A DNA stretch of 64,000 bases from Companilactobacillus farciminis KCTC 3681 = DSM 20184 (GCF_002706745.1 NZ_CP017702.1:1736001-1800000), one strand, 5' to 3'; counted from the first letter of the stretch, positions 15,398-23,774 are shown. Numbers and translations: made by a program. Notes: generated from the letters alone by a model not told the origin.

Positions 15398-16579
15398 TTA
15401 TTCTTCAGTATTTAGTTTCTGAGGCTCACCAACAATCAAGTGATCCAAAATTGAGATCAACAAGAAAACAAAGGCGACAACGCAAACTCCGGACCAACCG
15501 AATTTTCCCCAAGCCCAAGTAGCTGACAAGGTTCCGATTGAACCACCTAAGAAATAACTGAACATGAAGACTGAATTGTTACGGCTACTTTGCTTACGAT
15601 TGATTGACTGAACGATTGCTTGATTAGAAACTTGACTGAATTGCGTTCCCAAATCTAACAAAACGATTCCGACAATTAAGCCAATAATCCAGAAACCAAC
15701 TAACCAAAAAATCACAAAAGCTAGACCAGAGAAAATCATACTCAAGCCGATTGTAAGCTTAGGTGACTTTTGATCTACTAAATCTCCGACCCAAGGTGCT
15801 ACTAAAACTCCGGCAATTCCAAGCAATCCTAATAATCCGGCGACATTACTTCCTAAATGATACTGGTCTGCTAGATAGAAAGCTAAGGTTGACCACAAAA
15901 CGTTGGACATTCCAAACATACAAAAACCGTTGATAGAAGATCCACGTAATTCTTTTTGACTGATGAATAATTTTGGCAACATTTTGATAACTGACAAATA
16001 ATTTAAATCTTGATGACCACGTTGATCCTTTGGCATAAAGCGGTGCACGATAACCAAAAAGATTAAATCAATTACCGCCGCAACTAAATAAATATCTTGC
16101 CAAGGCATGATGCTTCCCAATAATCCACTGAATGAACGTGACAATAAAATACCTGTCAACAGTCCACTCAAAACAATTCCCAAAACTTTTCCTCGTTGCA
16201 AAGCTGGCGCTAAATAACCTGCATAAGGAATGATAATTTGCGGTGCAACTGACGTGATACCAATTAAAGTCGTGGCAATCGCAAATACCGCGGCATTTGG
16301 TGCTAAAAAGGCTATTATTAATGAAACAATTGACAAAATCATCATGAATTGAATCAGATGATATCGATCAAAAATGTCTCCTAATGGGACTATCAACAAT
16401 AAACCAAAAGCATAGCCTAATTGCGTCACCATCGCTAATATCCCAACAACTGCTTTTGATACTCCAAAATCAGTTGCTATCAAGTTTTCAATTGGCTGAA
16501 TAAAATTTAAATTAGCAACAATGACACCTGTTACTACGGCCATCAATAAAATGGTCTTTCTTGACATAGTTTTTTCCAC
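15398..16579 (-). CDS. MFS efflux transporter
   Basis: 393 residues with 12 membrane segments, of the drug/arabinose-efflux (DHA1) type: LNFIQPIENLIATDFGVSKAVVGILAM in the first helix-loop-helix and PLGDIFDRYHLIQ as the loop 2-3 motif A variant (GDxxDR). It starts with a GTG two bases after the stop of a PadR regulator gene, so the two are one operon and the pump is probably controlled by that regulator. The substrate, likely a toxic or phenolic compound, is unknown. A terminator-like hairpin follows at 15299-15356. Confidence 0.82.
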   Translation of the reverse strand: MEKTMSRKTILLMAVVTGVIVANLNFIQPIENLIATDFGVSKAVVGILAMVTQLGYAFGLLLIVPLGDIFDRYHLIQFMMILSIVSLIIAFLAPNAAVFAIATTLIGITSVAPQIIIPYAGYLAPALQRGKVLGIVLSGLLTGILLSRSFSGLLGSIMPWQDIYLVAAVIDLIFLVIVHRFMPKDQRGHQDLNYLSVIKMLPKLFISQKELRGSSINGFCMFGMSNVLWSTLAFYLADQYHLGSNVAGLLGLLGIAGVLVAPWVGDLVDQKSPKLTIGLSMIFSGLAFVIFWLVGFWIIGLIVGIVLLDLGTQFSQVSNQAIVQSINRKQSSRNNSVFMFSYFLGGSIGTLSATWAWGKFGWSGVCVVAFVFLLISILDHLIVGEPQKLNTEE

Positions 16580-16581
16580 AG

Positions 16582-17121
16582 TTAATTTTCCCCCTCATTT
16601 AACTGTTCAATCGATTCCTTTGCCCAATCTAAAGCTGCCTTCATCTTCATTTGTTCTAATTCGATGACCCATCTGGCATTCTTCAAATCAGTTTTAGAAA
16701 TCTTCGTACTTTCTAATTCTCGTGCTTGTTGAGTCAATAAATGCTGGCTCTTTAATAAATAAGTCTGATAATCATGCAGAATCTGTTCTTTCAATTTTAA
16801 GTCTACTTGATGAAAATTACGGAATTTTACGCTATAAGTAAAATCTAAATTGGGATTCAATGGAACTTTTTGTGCCATTAATTCATAAAAACGTTTTTTG
16901 CCTGCTTCAGTGATCGTTGCAACTTTAATAAAGCGATTATTCTCTGACTTCACCTCAGAAATCGTAATATAACCAGCTTCATTCAAGCGATTGAACAACG
17001 GATAAATCATCCCAAAACTGATTTTTCTCTGCCGTCCAACGATCTGCTGTAAAATACTTTGCATCAAATAACCACTCATTGATTCGTCCATTAATTGACC
17101 TAAAACGAATAAATCATACAT
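16582..17121 (-). CDS. PadR-family transcriptional regulator
   Basis: 179 residues. The N-terminal winged helix (MYDLFVLGQLMDESMSGYLM, then GMIYPLFNRLNEAGYI) is the PadR signature, with a C-terminal helical dimerisation part (residues 95-175) as in PadR/VirR-type repressors. It is the first gene of an operon with an MFS pump. Two copies of a 15-bp palindrome lie just upstream (17134-17148 and 17169-17183), suggesting autoregulation. The ATG is preceded by GAGGTGA. Confidence 0.85.
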   Translation of the reverse strand: MYDLFVLGQLMDESMSGYLMQSILQQIVGRQRKISFGMIYPLFNRLNEAGYITISEVKSENNRFIKVATITEAGKKRFYELMAQKVPLNPNLDFTYSVKFRNFHQVDLKLKEQILHDYQTYLLKSQHLLTQQARELESTKISKTDLKNARWVIELEQMKMKAALDWAKESIEQLNEGEN

Positions 17122-17132
17122 AATCTCACCTC

Positions 17133-17183
17133 TATATCAGTCTGATATAAGCACAACTTTTTTAATATATATCAGACTGATAG
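17133..17183 (-). promoter_or_regulatory. Tandem palindromic operators of the padR-MFS operon
   Basis: ATATCAGTCTGATAT at 17134-17148 is a palindrome around its central base, and ATATCAGACTGATAG at 17169-17183 is nearly its reverse complement. The two centres are 35 bp apart, close to three or more helical turns. The first site ends 12 bp before the padR start codon, so bound repressor would block transcription. Confidence 0.75.
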
Positions 17184-17220
17184 TTGTGTCAAATACAAAA
17201 AAACTCTTATCCCTCCCTAA

Positions 17221-17355
17221 ATGAGAGAAAAAATAAAACGTACAAAATATCCAAATAAATTGAAGTTACAAGTCATAACTGATTATCTTGAGGGTAAAAG
17301 CTCTCTCGAAACTCTTGCTTATAAATATGGTTTAAGAAATCATTTTCAGGTATGA
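17221..17355 (+). pseudogene. Remnant of an IS3-family orfA (N-terminal 44 codons)
   Basis: A short frame from ATG 17221 to TGA 17353 encodes a basic start followed by LQVITDYLEGKSSLETLAYK, the first helix-turn-helix of an IS150-type OrfA. It ends abruptly after YGLRNHFQV. It differs from the intact IS at 4899. No ribosome site is seen. The matching orfB remnant lies 1.7 kb downstream on the same strand. Confidence 0.65.
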
Positions 17356-17552
17356 GACTAGGTATTCAAGTATAATAAATGAAAGAACTAGACATTAAAT
17401 GCCAGTCTAGAATCAAGAAACGCAATTTAAGAATAGGTCTTCATGCGGCTTTTCTGGTCCAGTCATTTAAGGGTTACACTTCAATTTTAAATTTGGACAC
17501 ACAATTATCTTTACAATTTAAGTAACTAAGCATTTCAATTAAAATTACCGAG
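17356..17552. other. Intergenic stretch after the IS remnant
   Basis: About 200 bp with no open frame I trust. A short hairpin (CTAGAC with GTCTAG near 17385-17407) and the promoter region of the TetR gene are all I can see. It is probably decayed IS sequence plus regulatory DNA. Confidence 0.4.
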
Positions 17553-17561
17553 GTGTATATC

Positions 17562-18098
17562 ATGGGAGAAAATGATTTACGAGTTATTAAAACTAAGAAG
17601 ACTATCGAGAATAGTTTTTGGAATTTACTCAAAAAGAAAGATTTTGAAAAAATTACGATTAAGGAAATTACCGATCAGGCTTTAATTGGTAAAACCACCT
17701 TTTATTATCATTATGTTGATAAATACGACTTAGCCCAAAAACTGTTAGATAAATACCTTAATGAGTACAAAATTACTTTAAGCAAACGGCTTCAGACAGG
17801 GATACAATCTAAATTACTGGATGCACTCAATACTCTTTCTAGTAAAATCCTGCTGTTACGAAAAATTCATTTTAGTAACTTTAATGTTGATACCACCATT
17901 AAGCAGATATTAGCTGACGTTTTTCAAAAAGAAATTCATTCGATTAATGATCCATTAGCGGCTAGACTTCTTGCAGCGGTTGTTTTTGAAAGCTTACTGA
18001 TACATAACGATAATGAATTTCCGCAAAATAAAGAACAACTACAAAAAGTAATGTTGGAATTATTGAATGGTCTACAAGAGATAAACAAGCAGTTTTAA
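17562..18098 (+). CDS. TetR/AcrR-family transcriptional regulator
   Basis: 178 residues. The N-terminal helix-turn-helix is clear: FEKITIKEITDQALIGKTTF followed by YYHYVDKYDLAQKLLDKYL (residues about 25-65). The C-terminal ligand domain is not specific. The start is ATG 17562 with GAGGTG seven bases upstream. It precedes an unrecognised gene (18211) in the same direction, with 112 bp between them, and both lie between two pieces of IS3-family sequence. The regulated gene is probably the neighbour, by position only. Confidence 0.83.
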   Translation: MGENDLRVIKTKKTIENSFWNLLKKKDFEKITIKEITDQALIGKTTFYYHYVDKYDLAQKLLDKYLNEYKITLSKRLQTGIQSKLLDALNTLSSKILLLRKIHFSNFNVDTTIKQILADVFQKEIHSINDPLAARLLAAVVFESLLIHNDNEFPQNKEQLQKVMLELLNGLQEINKQF

Positions 18099-18210
18099 AA
18101 CTGATGATAGCAATTAGTTCGATATCTTACTGTTAGTCTAAAGATGCTTATTTTAATTCTTCCTTTCTGACGTGATAATAAAATTATCAACAGAGAGGAA
18201 GAATTGAATT

Positions 18211-19041
18211 ATGACAGTATATCCAGAATTAACCGTTACTATAGATAACCGTCCCGTCCAATGGGAAGAGATCAAACATTGGAAAGCTAAACGAGCCTTA
18301 GTTGTTCTTCAGTTATTTGCCGATTATGGACAAAAAGTTATTTTGAAAAATCAAACTTTACTTCAAGATGCTTTTCATGATTTAAGTGATGACGATCTAA
18401 TTCAGGCAGCGAAAGAGACCAAATTAGCTTTAGGGCCAAATAAAATTCTTGAATTATTGCAAGATGAATTTAAGAAATCAGATGAAATGTGGCATCAGAT
18501 AATTGCGAGAACTCCACAAGATGCCCCACTAAAAGAGATGCACATCCAGTTAGACGTTAAAGGTTTAACTATCACTAAAATTGCTCAAATTAACATTCAA
18601 AATGGATTTAAAACTGGATTATCTAATAAAGAGATAGCTATTTTAGAGAAAGCTTACGATTTACATCCTGAACATTATGTTTTTTCTCAGAAAAGGAACA
18701 TACAAGATGTAGTCGAGACTTTTGGTGAATATGGTTCCCCTACCCACTTCAATTTAATGATGCTTGATGCTAAGGAAGAAAAATTTCTAGATAAAATTGA
18801 TCCACGGACCAAGAAAATTATCTTTGGTAAGGGATTATTAGCAAGTGATCAATTTGATATTCAGCAGTACGCTTTGCACCAATTTATCCCCACTAAGGAC
18901 GGTTTGCATGTTGATTTAGGATTATTTGCTCCAGCCGGCGTACCCGATACAGCAATTGTTGGTCATCAACGACATTTTGCAATTGAGTTTAGTTCGTTGT
19001 TTATCAATATTTTAAAACAAATGCATTCCCAACCTGAATAG
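18211..19041 (+). CDS. Unrecognised soluble protein
   Basis: 276 residues, no signal peptide or membrane segment, and no family I can name. The N-terminal part is helical and charged (WEEIKHWKAKRALVVLQLF). The middle contains LDVKGLTITKIAQINIQNG and an unusual aromatic stretch DLHPEHYVFSQKRN. A glycine-rich turn with aspartates (FAPAGVPDTAIVGHQRHFAI) lies near the C-terminus. Histidines and aspartates are frequent in the last third, so an enzyme is possible. A clear GAGAGGAAG ribosome site precedes the ATG. It follows a TetR gene and is followed directly by a degenerate orfB. Confidence 0.6.
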   Translation: MTVYPELTVTIDNRPVQWEEIKHWKAKRALVVLQLFADYGQKVILKNQTLLQDAFHDLSDDDLIQAAKETKLALGPNKILELLQDEFKKSDEMWHQIIARTPQDAPLKEMHIQLDVKGLTITKIAQINIQNGFKTGLSNKEIAILEKAYDLHPEHYVFSQKRNIQDVVETFGEYGSPTHFNLMMLDAKEEKFLDKIDPRTKKIIFGKGLLASDQFDIQQYALHQFIPTKDGLHVDLGLFAPAGVPDTAIVGHQRHFAIEFSSLFINILKQMHSQPE

Positions 19042-19395
19042 TTCCAAACAGAAAGAGATTTACATACAAGATATGGTCGTTATTTATTTCAAGTAATATC
19101 AGCTTCAGCAACTGAAATAATTGTATTTCAACGTGCATTTACAAAAGCTGAAGATGTCCATACGGACCGCAAATCAGTGTTTACATCATTATCATTTGGA
19201 AATTACATAGATGAACATGGCGTTATTAAAAGTATCTTAAGGTCGGGTACACCATATGATAATTCACCAATGGAAAGCTAGTGGAGTGAATTCAAATCAC
19301 GTTGGATGAATCGTCATCCAATGTCTAAGACTTACAAAGAACTAGTTAAACTTGTCGACGAAGGAATTCACTATTTTAATCATATAGAACAATAA
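19042..19395 (+). pseudogene. Remnant of an IS3-family orfB (DDE transposase, C-terminal part)
   Basis: The frame reads RYGRYLFQVISASATEIIVF, then KAEDVHTDRKSV, SILRSGTPYDNSPMES and a stop (TAG at 19279), then WSEFKSRWMNRHP to a TAA at 19393. It has lost residues around the second aspartate, carries a nonsense codon just after the catalytic glutamate, and lacks its first half. Clearly a dead IS150-type orfB. Its sequence differs from the intact IS at 4899. Confidence 0.82.
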
Positions 19396-19399
19396 ATAA

Positions 19400-19428
19400 C
19401 CATACCCCAGTGTTCCACTGGGGTATGG
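19400..19428. terminator. Hairpin at the end of the IS remnant
   Basis: CCATACCCCAGTG and CACTGGGGTATGG form a perfect 13-bp stem with a three-base loop. It lies right after the orfB remnant, in the position of the hairpin seen at the end of orfB in the intact IS at 4899. It has little T tract, so termination is uncertain. Confidence 0.5.
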
Positions 19429-19502
19429 CCATCTAAAAAAGTATTCAATTTTTATATTATTTCAAATATCGACTTGACAGGTACCAACGCAAATAAGAGT
19501 TC

Positions 19503-19829
19503 TTAGATAGCTAATCGTACTAACGCCAGAGAAATAATCCCAACAACAACGATAAGCAATAACTTCTTAGTAAGAATGGCAGTCAAAACAGTTGGTACTG
19601 AAGCCAACAAATTAGCAAAGTCAATCTGTGGTAGATGGCCAATTTGCTGGTGGAACAAGTTTTCAAACCACAAAGCAGCCATGATGGTTATTGGCACAAA
19701 ACCTAAAAATTCGACTACTTTTGGTGACAAATTAAATTTTTTTAAAAGGACAAACGGCATGATTCGAGACAGCCAGGTCACTAACCCACACGCAATTAAA
19801 GTCCATAAAACAAATTTAGTTGATGGCAT
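19503..19829 (-). CDS. azlD: AzlD-family branched-chain amino acid export subunit
   Basis: 108 residues and four membrane segments; the arrangement LITWLSRIMPFVLLKKF-like (here TWLSRIMPFVLLKKFNLSP) and FLGFVPITIMAALWF is typical of AzlD. It forms the small subunit of the AzlCD exporter of branched-chain amino acids and analogues. Its start overlaps the end of azlC by 14 bp, so translation is coupled. Confidence 0.88.
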   Translation of the reverse strand: MPSTKFVLWTLIACGLVTWLSRIMPFVLLKKFNLSPKVVEFLGFVPITIMAALWFENLFHQQIGHLPQIDFANLLASVPTVLTAILTKKLLLIVVVGIISLALVRLAI

Positions 19830-20523
19830 GTTTCAAAATCACCCCTATCGTGCAACCTATCAAAGTTACGACTAAAATCAATAAATCACTAGAAATAAAA
19901 ATCAATCCAAAATAAACCAATGGCAGCATGATGCCAACAACAATCAATTGAACTTTCAGAGAAATCGATTTGTCGCTGATCAATTGTAAGTATAGCAAGC
20001 CGATAAACATCGCTACTAAGGCAAAATCTAGACCGAGTTTCTCCGGATCACTGATGATTTTTCCCAACATTGCACCAACGGCAGTCGATACAGCCCAGAC
20101 TAGATAAGCCATCACATTGACAGTATTGAACCATTTAAAAGTTAATTTACCATCCGTGTAATTGAGTTTATTCATACTCAAAGCAAAGCTTTCATCAGTA
20201 ATCAAACTTCCTAACAAAATATTCTCAAATAAAGAATTTTTCTTAAAGAAATTTGCAGTCGTCATACTCATCAAAATCATTCGTGAGTTGACCAAAAAGA
20301 CTGACAAAGCAATCGAAACAATCGGCGTCCCAATCACTAACAAGCTGACCAAAATAAATTGTGCCGAACCTGCATAGACTATCAACGACATCAACGTTGC
20401 CATCAAAACACTCATCCCAGCAGATGCGGCTACAATGCCAAAGGACAAGCCAATTCCAATGTAACCAAATACTGTTGGGAGCGTATCTTTGACGGCAGTC
20501 TCAACACTTAAACTATCATCCAT
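19816..20523 (-). CDS. azlC: AzlC-family branched-chain amino acid exporter, large subunit
   Basis: 235 residues with about seven membrane segments. The motif FGYIGIGLSFGIVAASAGMS near the start and VYAGSAQFILVSLL (near 48-61) are the AzlC/YgaZ signatures, and NSRMILMSMTTANFF follows. It pairs with the AzlD protein encoded just downstream. The ATG has GGAGGGGGAAAG upstream. Export of leucine, isoleucine or valine (or of toxic analogues) is the known family role. Confidence 0.9.
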   Translation of the reverse strand: MDDSLSVETAVKDTLPTVFGYIGIGLSFGIVAASAGMSVLMATLMSLIVYAGSAQFILVSLLVIGTPIVSIALSVFLVNSRMILMSMTTANFFKKNSLFENILLGSLITDESFALSMNKLNYTDGKLTFKWFNTVNVMAYLVWAVSTAVGAMLGKIISDPEKLGLDFALVAMFIGLLYLQLISDKSISLKVQLIVVGIMLPLVYFGLIFISSDLLILVVTLIGCTIGVILKHAIN

Positions 20524-20666
20524 ATACTTTCCCCCTCCTCAGTTTAAATAATTATAATAATTTTAATTTAGTTAAATGTCAATTAGATATAATAAATTAA
20601 CTCAAAAAACAAATATTCTTTAAAAAAACGTTATAATCAAAGTGACAAATCAATGGAGGCAAATTT

Positions 20667-21710
20667 ATGAAAAAAGCTGTTTTTGAAAAAGTCGGTCAAA
20701 TGAAGATCGAAGATGTCGCTAAACCTACTATCCAAAAAGACGATGACGTAATTATCAAAGTCGTCCGTGCCTGTGTCTGTGGTTCAGATCTTTGGGCTTA
20801 CCGAGGTCTTGAAGAAAAAGCTCCAAATTCTGAAAATTCTGGTCACGAAGCTATCGGAATCGTTGAAAAAGTCGGAAAAGATATCACAACTGTTAAACCT
20901 GGTGATTTTGTAATTGCTCCATTCACCCATGGTTGTGGACACTGTCCCGCTTGTTTAGCTGGTTTTGACGGCGATTGTCAATCACACGATGACAATTTCA
21001 GTAATGGCAACCAAGCTGAATACGTCAGATTCCAACACGGTCAATGGGCTTTGATTAAAGTTCCCGGTCAACCTAGTGATTACAGTGAAGGCATGCTCAA
21101 ATCACTTTTGACTTTAGCTGATGTTTTGGCAACTGGTTTCCATGCTGCTCGTGTTGCTCACGTCAAAGCAGGCGATACCGTCGTTGTTCTAGGTGATGGA
21201 GCTGTTGGTTTATGTGGAATCATTTCTGCTAAACTACTCGGCGCTAAGAAGATTATCTCAACTAGCCGCCACCCTGACCGTCAAGCACTCGCTAAAACTT
21301 TTGGTGCTACTGACAACGTCGCCGAACGTGGTGATGAAGGTGTCAAAAAGATACTTGAACTAACTAACGGCTTCGGTGCTGATGCGGTACTCGAATGTGT
21401 CGGAACTGAGTTATCAACCGAAACTGCTCTACGTGTTGGTCGCCCTGGTAGTGTCGTTGGCCGTGTTGGTTTGCCACATACTGGTAAGATGGATATCACT
21501 ACTCCTTTTGCCAACAACATTTCAATTGCCGGTGGCCCTGCCTCAGTTTCAACTTATGACAAACAACTTCTTTTGAAAGCTGTTCTAGATGGAGAAATCA
21601 ATCCAGGATTAGTTTTCACAAAGAGTTTCAAACTCGATGACATCGATGCAGCTTACAAAGCTATGACTGATCGTAAAGTCATCAAGTCATTAGTTGTCGT
21701 TAGTGATTAA
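20667..21710 (+). CDS. Zinc-dependent medium-chain alcohol dehydrogenase
   Basis: 347 residues of the MDR family. The catalytic zinc ligands are C in VCGSDLWAYRG (near 38), the GHEAIGIVE region (near 60) and the four structural cysteines in CGHCPACLAGFDGDC (near 92-106). The Rossmann motif VLGDGAVGLCG (near 173) and STSRHPDRQ indicate NADPH-type binding. The substrate could be a secondary alcohol or aldehyde. A GGAGG site precedes the ATG and a terminator follows. The gene is convergent with the MerR gene next to it. Confidence 0.87.
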   Translation: MKKAVFEKVGQMKIEDVAKPTIQKDDDVIIKVVRACVCGSDLWAYRGLEEKAPNSENSGHEAIGIVEKVGKDITTVKPGDFVIAPFTHGCGHCPACLAGFDGDCQSHDDNFSNGNQAEYVRFQHGQWALIKVPGQPSDYSEGMLKSLLTLADVLATGFHAARVAHVKAGDTVVVLGDGAVGLCGIISAKLLGAKKIISTSRHPDRQALAKTFGATDNVAERGDEGVKKILELTNGFGADAVLECVGTELSTETALRVGRPGSVVGRVGLPHTGKMDITTPFANNISIAGGPASVSTYDKQLLLKAVLDGEINPGLVFTKSFKLDDIDAAYKAMTDRKVIKSLVVVSD

Positions 21711-21718
21711 TTATTAGT

Positions 21719-21770
21719 CTAAAAAAATAGAGTTTCGTATTGTATTAACAATATGAAGCTCTATTTTTAT
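21719..21770. terminator. Bidirectional terminator (ADH / MerR)
   Basis: AAATAGAGTTTCGTATTG and CAATATGAAGCTCTATTT pair with one mismatch and a six-base loop, followed by a T run on the + strand and preceded by an A run that serves the reverse strand. Confidence 0.8.
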
Positions 21771-22246
21771 TTAAAATCAATTAAATCATGTACGTCGTCA
21801 ACTTTTTTTAATTCAGCTTGATACTTATCTTTAGTATCTGGAGCTACTAGATTTTGCCCTGGCACAAAATGGATTTTTTCAGTCCCTGCTTCAACTGATG
21901 TCTTATAATACCATTTTTTAAATCTTAAAAAAGCTAATTTATCATTCATATCAGCTATTTTTTGTTCTAAATCTTTTTCTTCATTATCTAAATAATCGTA
22001 TCTTTCTTGAAGAGTACCATCCCCTTCCATACAGAGACGGACAAAGTGGGCGATGTCTTTGACTGGCACGCCACTTTTTTTCAGACAATCGATCACTTCC
22101 AAAAAATTCATATCTTGTTGCTCAAATTTTCGACGACCAGCTTCATCTCTTTTGACAAAAGGAAGCAAGCCTTTCTTATCATAAAATCTAATTGCTGATG
22201 CATTGATATCCATTTTTTTGGCTACATCGCCTATTAAATATTCCAT
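21767..22246 (-). CDS. MerR-family transcriptional regulator
   Basis: 159 residues: winged HTH at the N-terminus (YLIGDVAKKMDINASAIRFY, then DKKGLLPFVKRDEAGRRKF) and a long dimerisation helix (near residues 80-118). No metal-binding cysteine cluster, so it resembles the AdhR-type rather than metal-sensing MerR proteins. It is divergent from an SDR gene; the shared 75-bp space contains an 18-bp perfect palindrome within a promoter of 19-bp spacing. The same palindrome with one change is upstream of the acetyltransferase gene at 23164. Confidence 0.88.
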   Translation of the reverse strand: MEYLIGDVAKKMDINASAIRFYDKKGLLPFVKRDEAGRRKFEQQDMNFLEVIDCLKKSGVPVKDIAHFVRLCMEGDGTLQERYDYLDNEEKDLEQKIADMNDKLAFLRFKKWYYKTSVEAGTEKIHFVPGQNLVAPDTKDKYQAELKKVDDVHDLIDFK

Positions 22247-22262
22247 TTTTTTAAATCCTTTC

Positions 22263-22293
22263 TTGACTTAAACCTAGGTTTAAGCTTTAACAT
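22263..22293 (+). promoter_or_regulatory. MerR-type promoter and operator of the SDR gene
   Basis: TTGACT (22263-22268) and TAACAT (22288-22293) are separated by 19 bp, the over-long spacer typical of MerR-activated promoters. The perfect palindrome CTTAAACCTAGGTTTAAG (22267-22284) fills the spacer, exactly where MerR proteins bind. Confidence 0.85.
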
Positions 22294-22320
22294 CGATTTT
22301 GTTAAGAGGAGGTACTTATT

Positions 22321-23049
22321 ATGAATGAACTAAAAGGAAAAGTTGCCATCATCACTGGAGCTAGTTCGGGATTCGGACTTGGCACCGCTTATAAATTTGC
22401 TCAAGCAGGCTGTAATTTAATTATAACTGCTCGTAACGAAGAAAAACTCAAGGCGGTTACAAAAAAATGTCAGGAATTTGGTAATCAATCGTTCTATTTT
22501 GCCGGTGACGCTAGAGATGAAACTACCGCACAAAAGGTTGTCCAACTAGCAATTGAGAAATTCCACAAAATAGACATTTTAATCAACAATGCTGGTATCG
22601 GTAAATTGTTATCTATCGAAGATACTTCAGTCGAAGATTTTAACTTAATTATGGACACCAATGTTAAGAGTGCGTTTTGCTTCACTAAATATGCTGTCCC
22701 AGAAATGAAAAAACAACACGATGGACAAATTATTTTAACTTCATCCGTCACTGGTATCAAAGGTCATGCCGATGAAACTGCTTATACTTGTAGCAAATTT
22801 GCTTTGCGTGGCTTTGGACAGGCACTAGATCATGAATTACTCGATGATGGTATTAGAACTTGTGTCTTCTGTCCACACGCTGGTGCTACTAATTTTGAGG
22901 TTGGTTTTGGTAGAACTAAACAAGGTGTTCAAGAATCAGGCTTCCTAACCCCTGAAGACGTTGCCAGTGCCTTACTCTCAGTCTGCACTCAACCAAAACA
23001 TTCACGTATCGTTGAACTCAGATTAGCTTCAAACAACGTTAAATATTAG
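22321..23049 (+). CDS. Short-chain dehydrogenase/reductase
   Basis: 242 residues of the classical SDR type. The cofactor motif TGASSGFGLGTA (near 11-22), NNAGIG (near 86-91), the catalytic serine in TSSVTGIKG (near 140), and YTCSKFALRGF (YxxxK, near 155-159) are all present. It is likely an NADP(H) oxidoreductase acting on a carbonyl; the YdfG/serine-dehydrogenase group is closest. It is divergent from and probably activated by the MerR regulator. The ATG follows GAGGAGG. Confidence 0.87.
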   Translation: MNELKGKVAIITGASSGFGLGTAYKFAQAGCNLIITARNEEKLKAVTKKCQEFGNQSFYFAGDARDETTAQKVVQLAIEKFHKIDILINNAGIGKLLSIEDTSVEDFNLIMDTNVKSAFCFTKYAVPEMKKQHDGQIILTSSVTGIKGHADETAYTCSKFALRGFGQALDHELLDDGIRTCVFCPHAGATNFEVGFGRTKQGVQESGFLTPEDVASALLSVCTQPKHSRIVELRLASNNVKY

Positions 23050-23108
23050 TTTGAACAGAAATAATAATAGCTCTATAACAATTAATTAGCACCGTTTAAT
23101 AAAAAAAG

Positions 23109-23163
23109 TAAAAAAATTCCAAGATTTTACTCAATTAGAGATAAAATCCTGGAATTTTTTTCG
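23109..23163. terminator. Bidirectional terminator (SDR / acetyltransferase)
   Basis: AAAAATTCCAAGATTTTA and TAAAATCCTGGAATTTTT form an 18-bp stem with one mismatch and a 12-base loop, with A and T runs on the flanks. It serves the two convergent genes. Confidence 0.85.
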
Positions 23164-23724
23164 TTATTCAACATCTAACTTTTTAATCACCTTAGCAGGT
23201 ACTCCACCGACCAAAACATTATCAGGAATATCTTTAGTTACCACAGCCCCTGCAGCAACGACAACGTTATTGCCAATCGTTACTCCTGGCGTGATAGTGA
23301 CTTTACCACCGATCCAGACATCATTTCCAATCGTAACTGGAAAACCTTTGCCCAAATATTCACGACGACCTTTAGCAGTCATTGGGTGATTAACCGTATA
23401 AATATCGACATTGGGTCCAATCATCACATTATTACCAATATTTACTGGAGCAACATCCAAAATCGTTAAATTATAATTGCTTAAAAAATCATCCCCAACG
23501 TGAATATTTTTACCATAATCACAATTAAAACGACTTTGAACAGAAACATTCTTGCCATAAGAACCAAAGATCTCTTTGATTTTTTCAGTTTGTTTTTCAG
23601 GATCTGTTGCAGGAATCTCATTAAACTCTTGACACAACTTAGCCGCATGAGCTTTACGAGCAGCTACATCTTCATCAATAAAGTAATACCAATCACCATT
23701 ATCTAATTTTTCGATTTCTTTCAT
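23164..23724 (-). CDS. maa: Maltose/galactoside-type O-acetyltransferase
   Basis: 186 residues, left-handed beta-helix of hexapeptide repeats (for example VNIGNNVMIGPNVDIYTVN, VTIGNDVWIGGKVTITPGVT). The N-terminal Mac domain and the catalytic histidine in YTVNHPM (near 112) place it in the Maa/LacA group that acetylates sugars with acetyl-CoA. The start is the ATG at 23724 with GAGGTG upstream; a GTG three codons earlier is inside that site. A MerR-type operator lies at 23752-23769. A second, diverged member is encoded at 56384. Confidence 0.85.
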   Translation of the reverse strand: MKEIEKLDNGDWYYFIDEDVAARKAHAAKLCQEFNEIPATDPEKQTEKIKEIFGSYGKNVSVQSRFNCDYGKNIHVGDDFLSNYNLTILDVAPVNIGNNVMIGPNVDIYTVNHPMTAKGRREYLGKGFPVTIGNDVWIGGKVTITPGVTIGNNVVVAAGAVVTKDIPDNVLVGGVPAKVIKKLDVE

Positions 23725-23742
23725 TTCAAACACCTCATATTC

Positions 23743-23773
23743 AAATTACCACTTAAACATAGGTTTAAGTCAA
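23743..23773 (-). promoter_or_regulatory. MerR-type promoter and operator of the acetyltransferase gene
   Basis: On the reverse strand TTGACT (23768-23773) and TAATTT (23743-23748) are 19 bp apart, and the spacer contains CTTAAACCTATGTTTAAG (23752-23769). This is the operator found in front of the SDR gene with one base changed, at the same offset from the -35 box. It strongly suggests control by the MerR regulator at 21767. Confidence 0.83.
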
Positions 23774-23774
23774 A

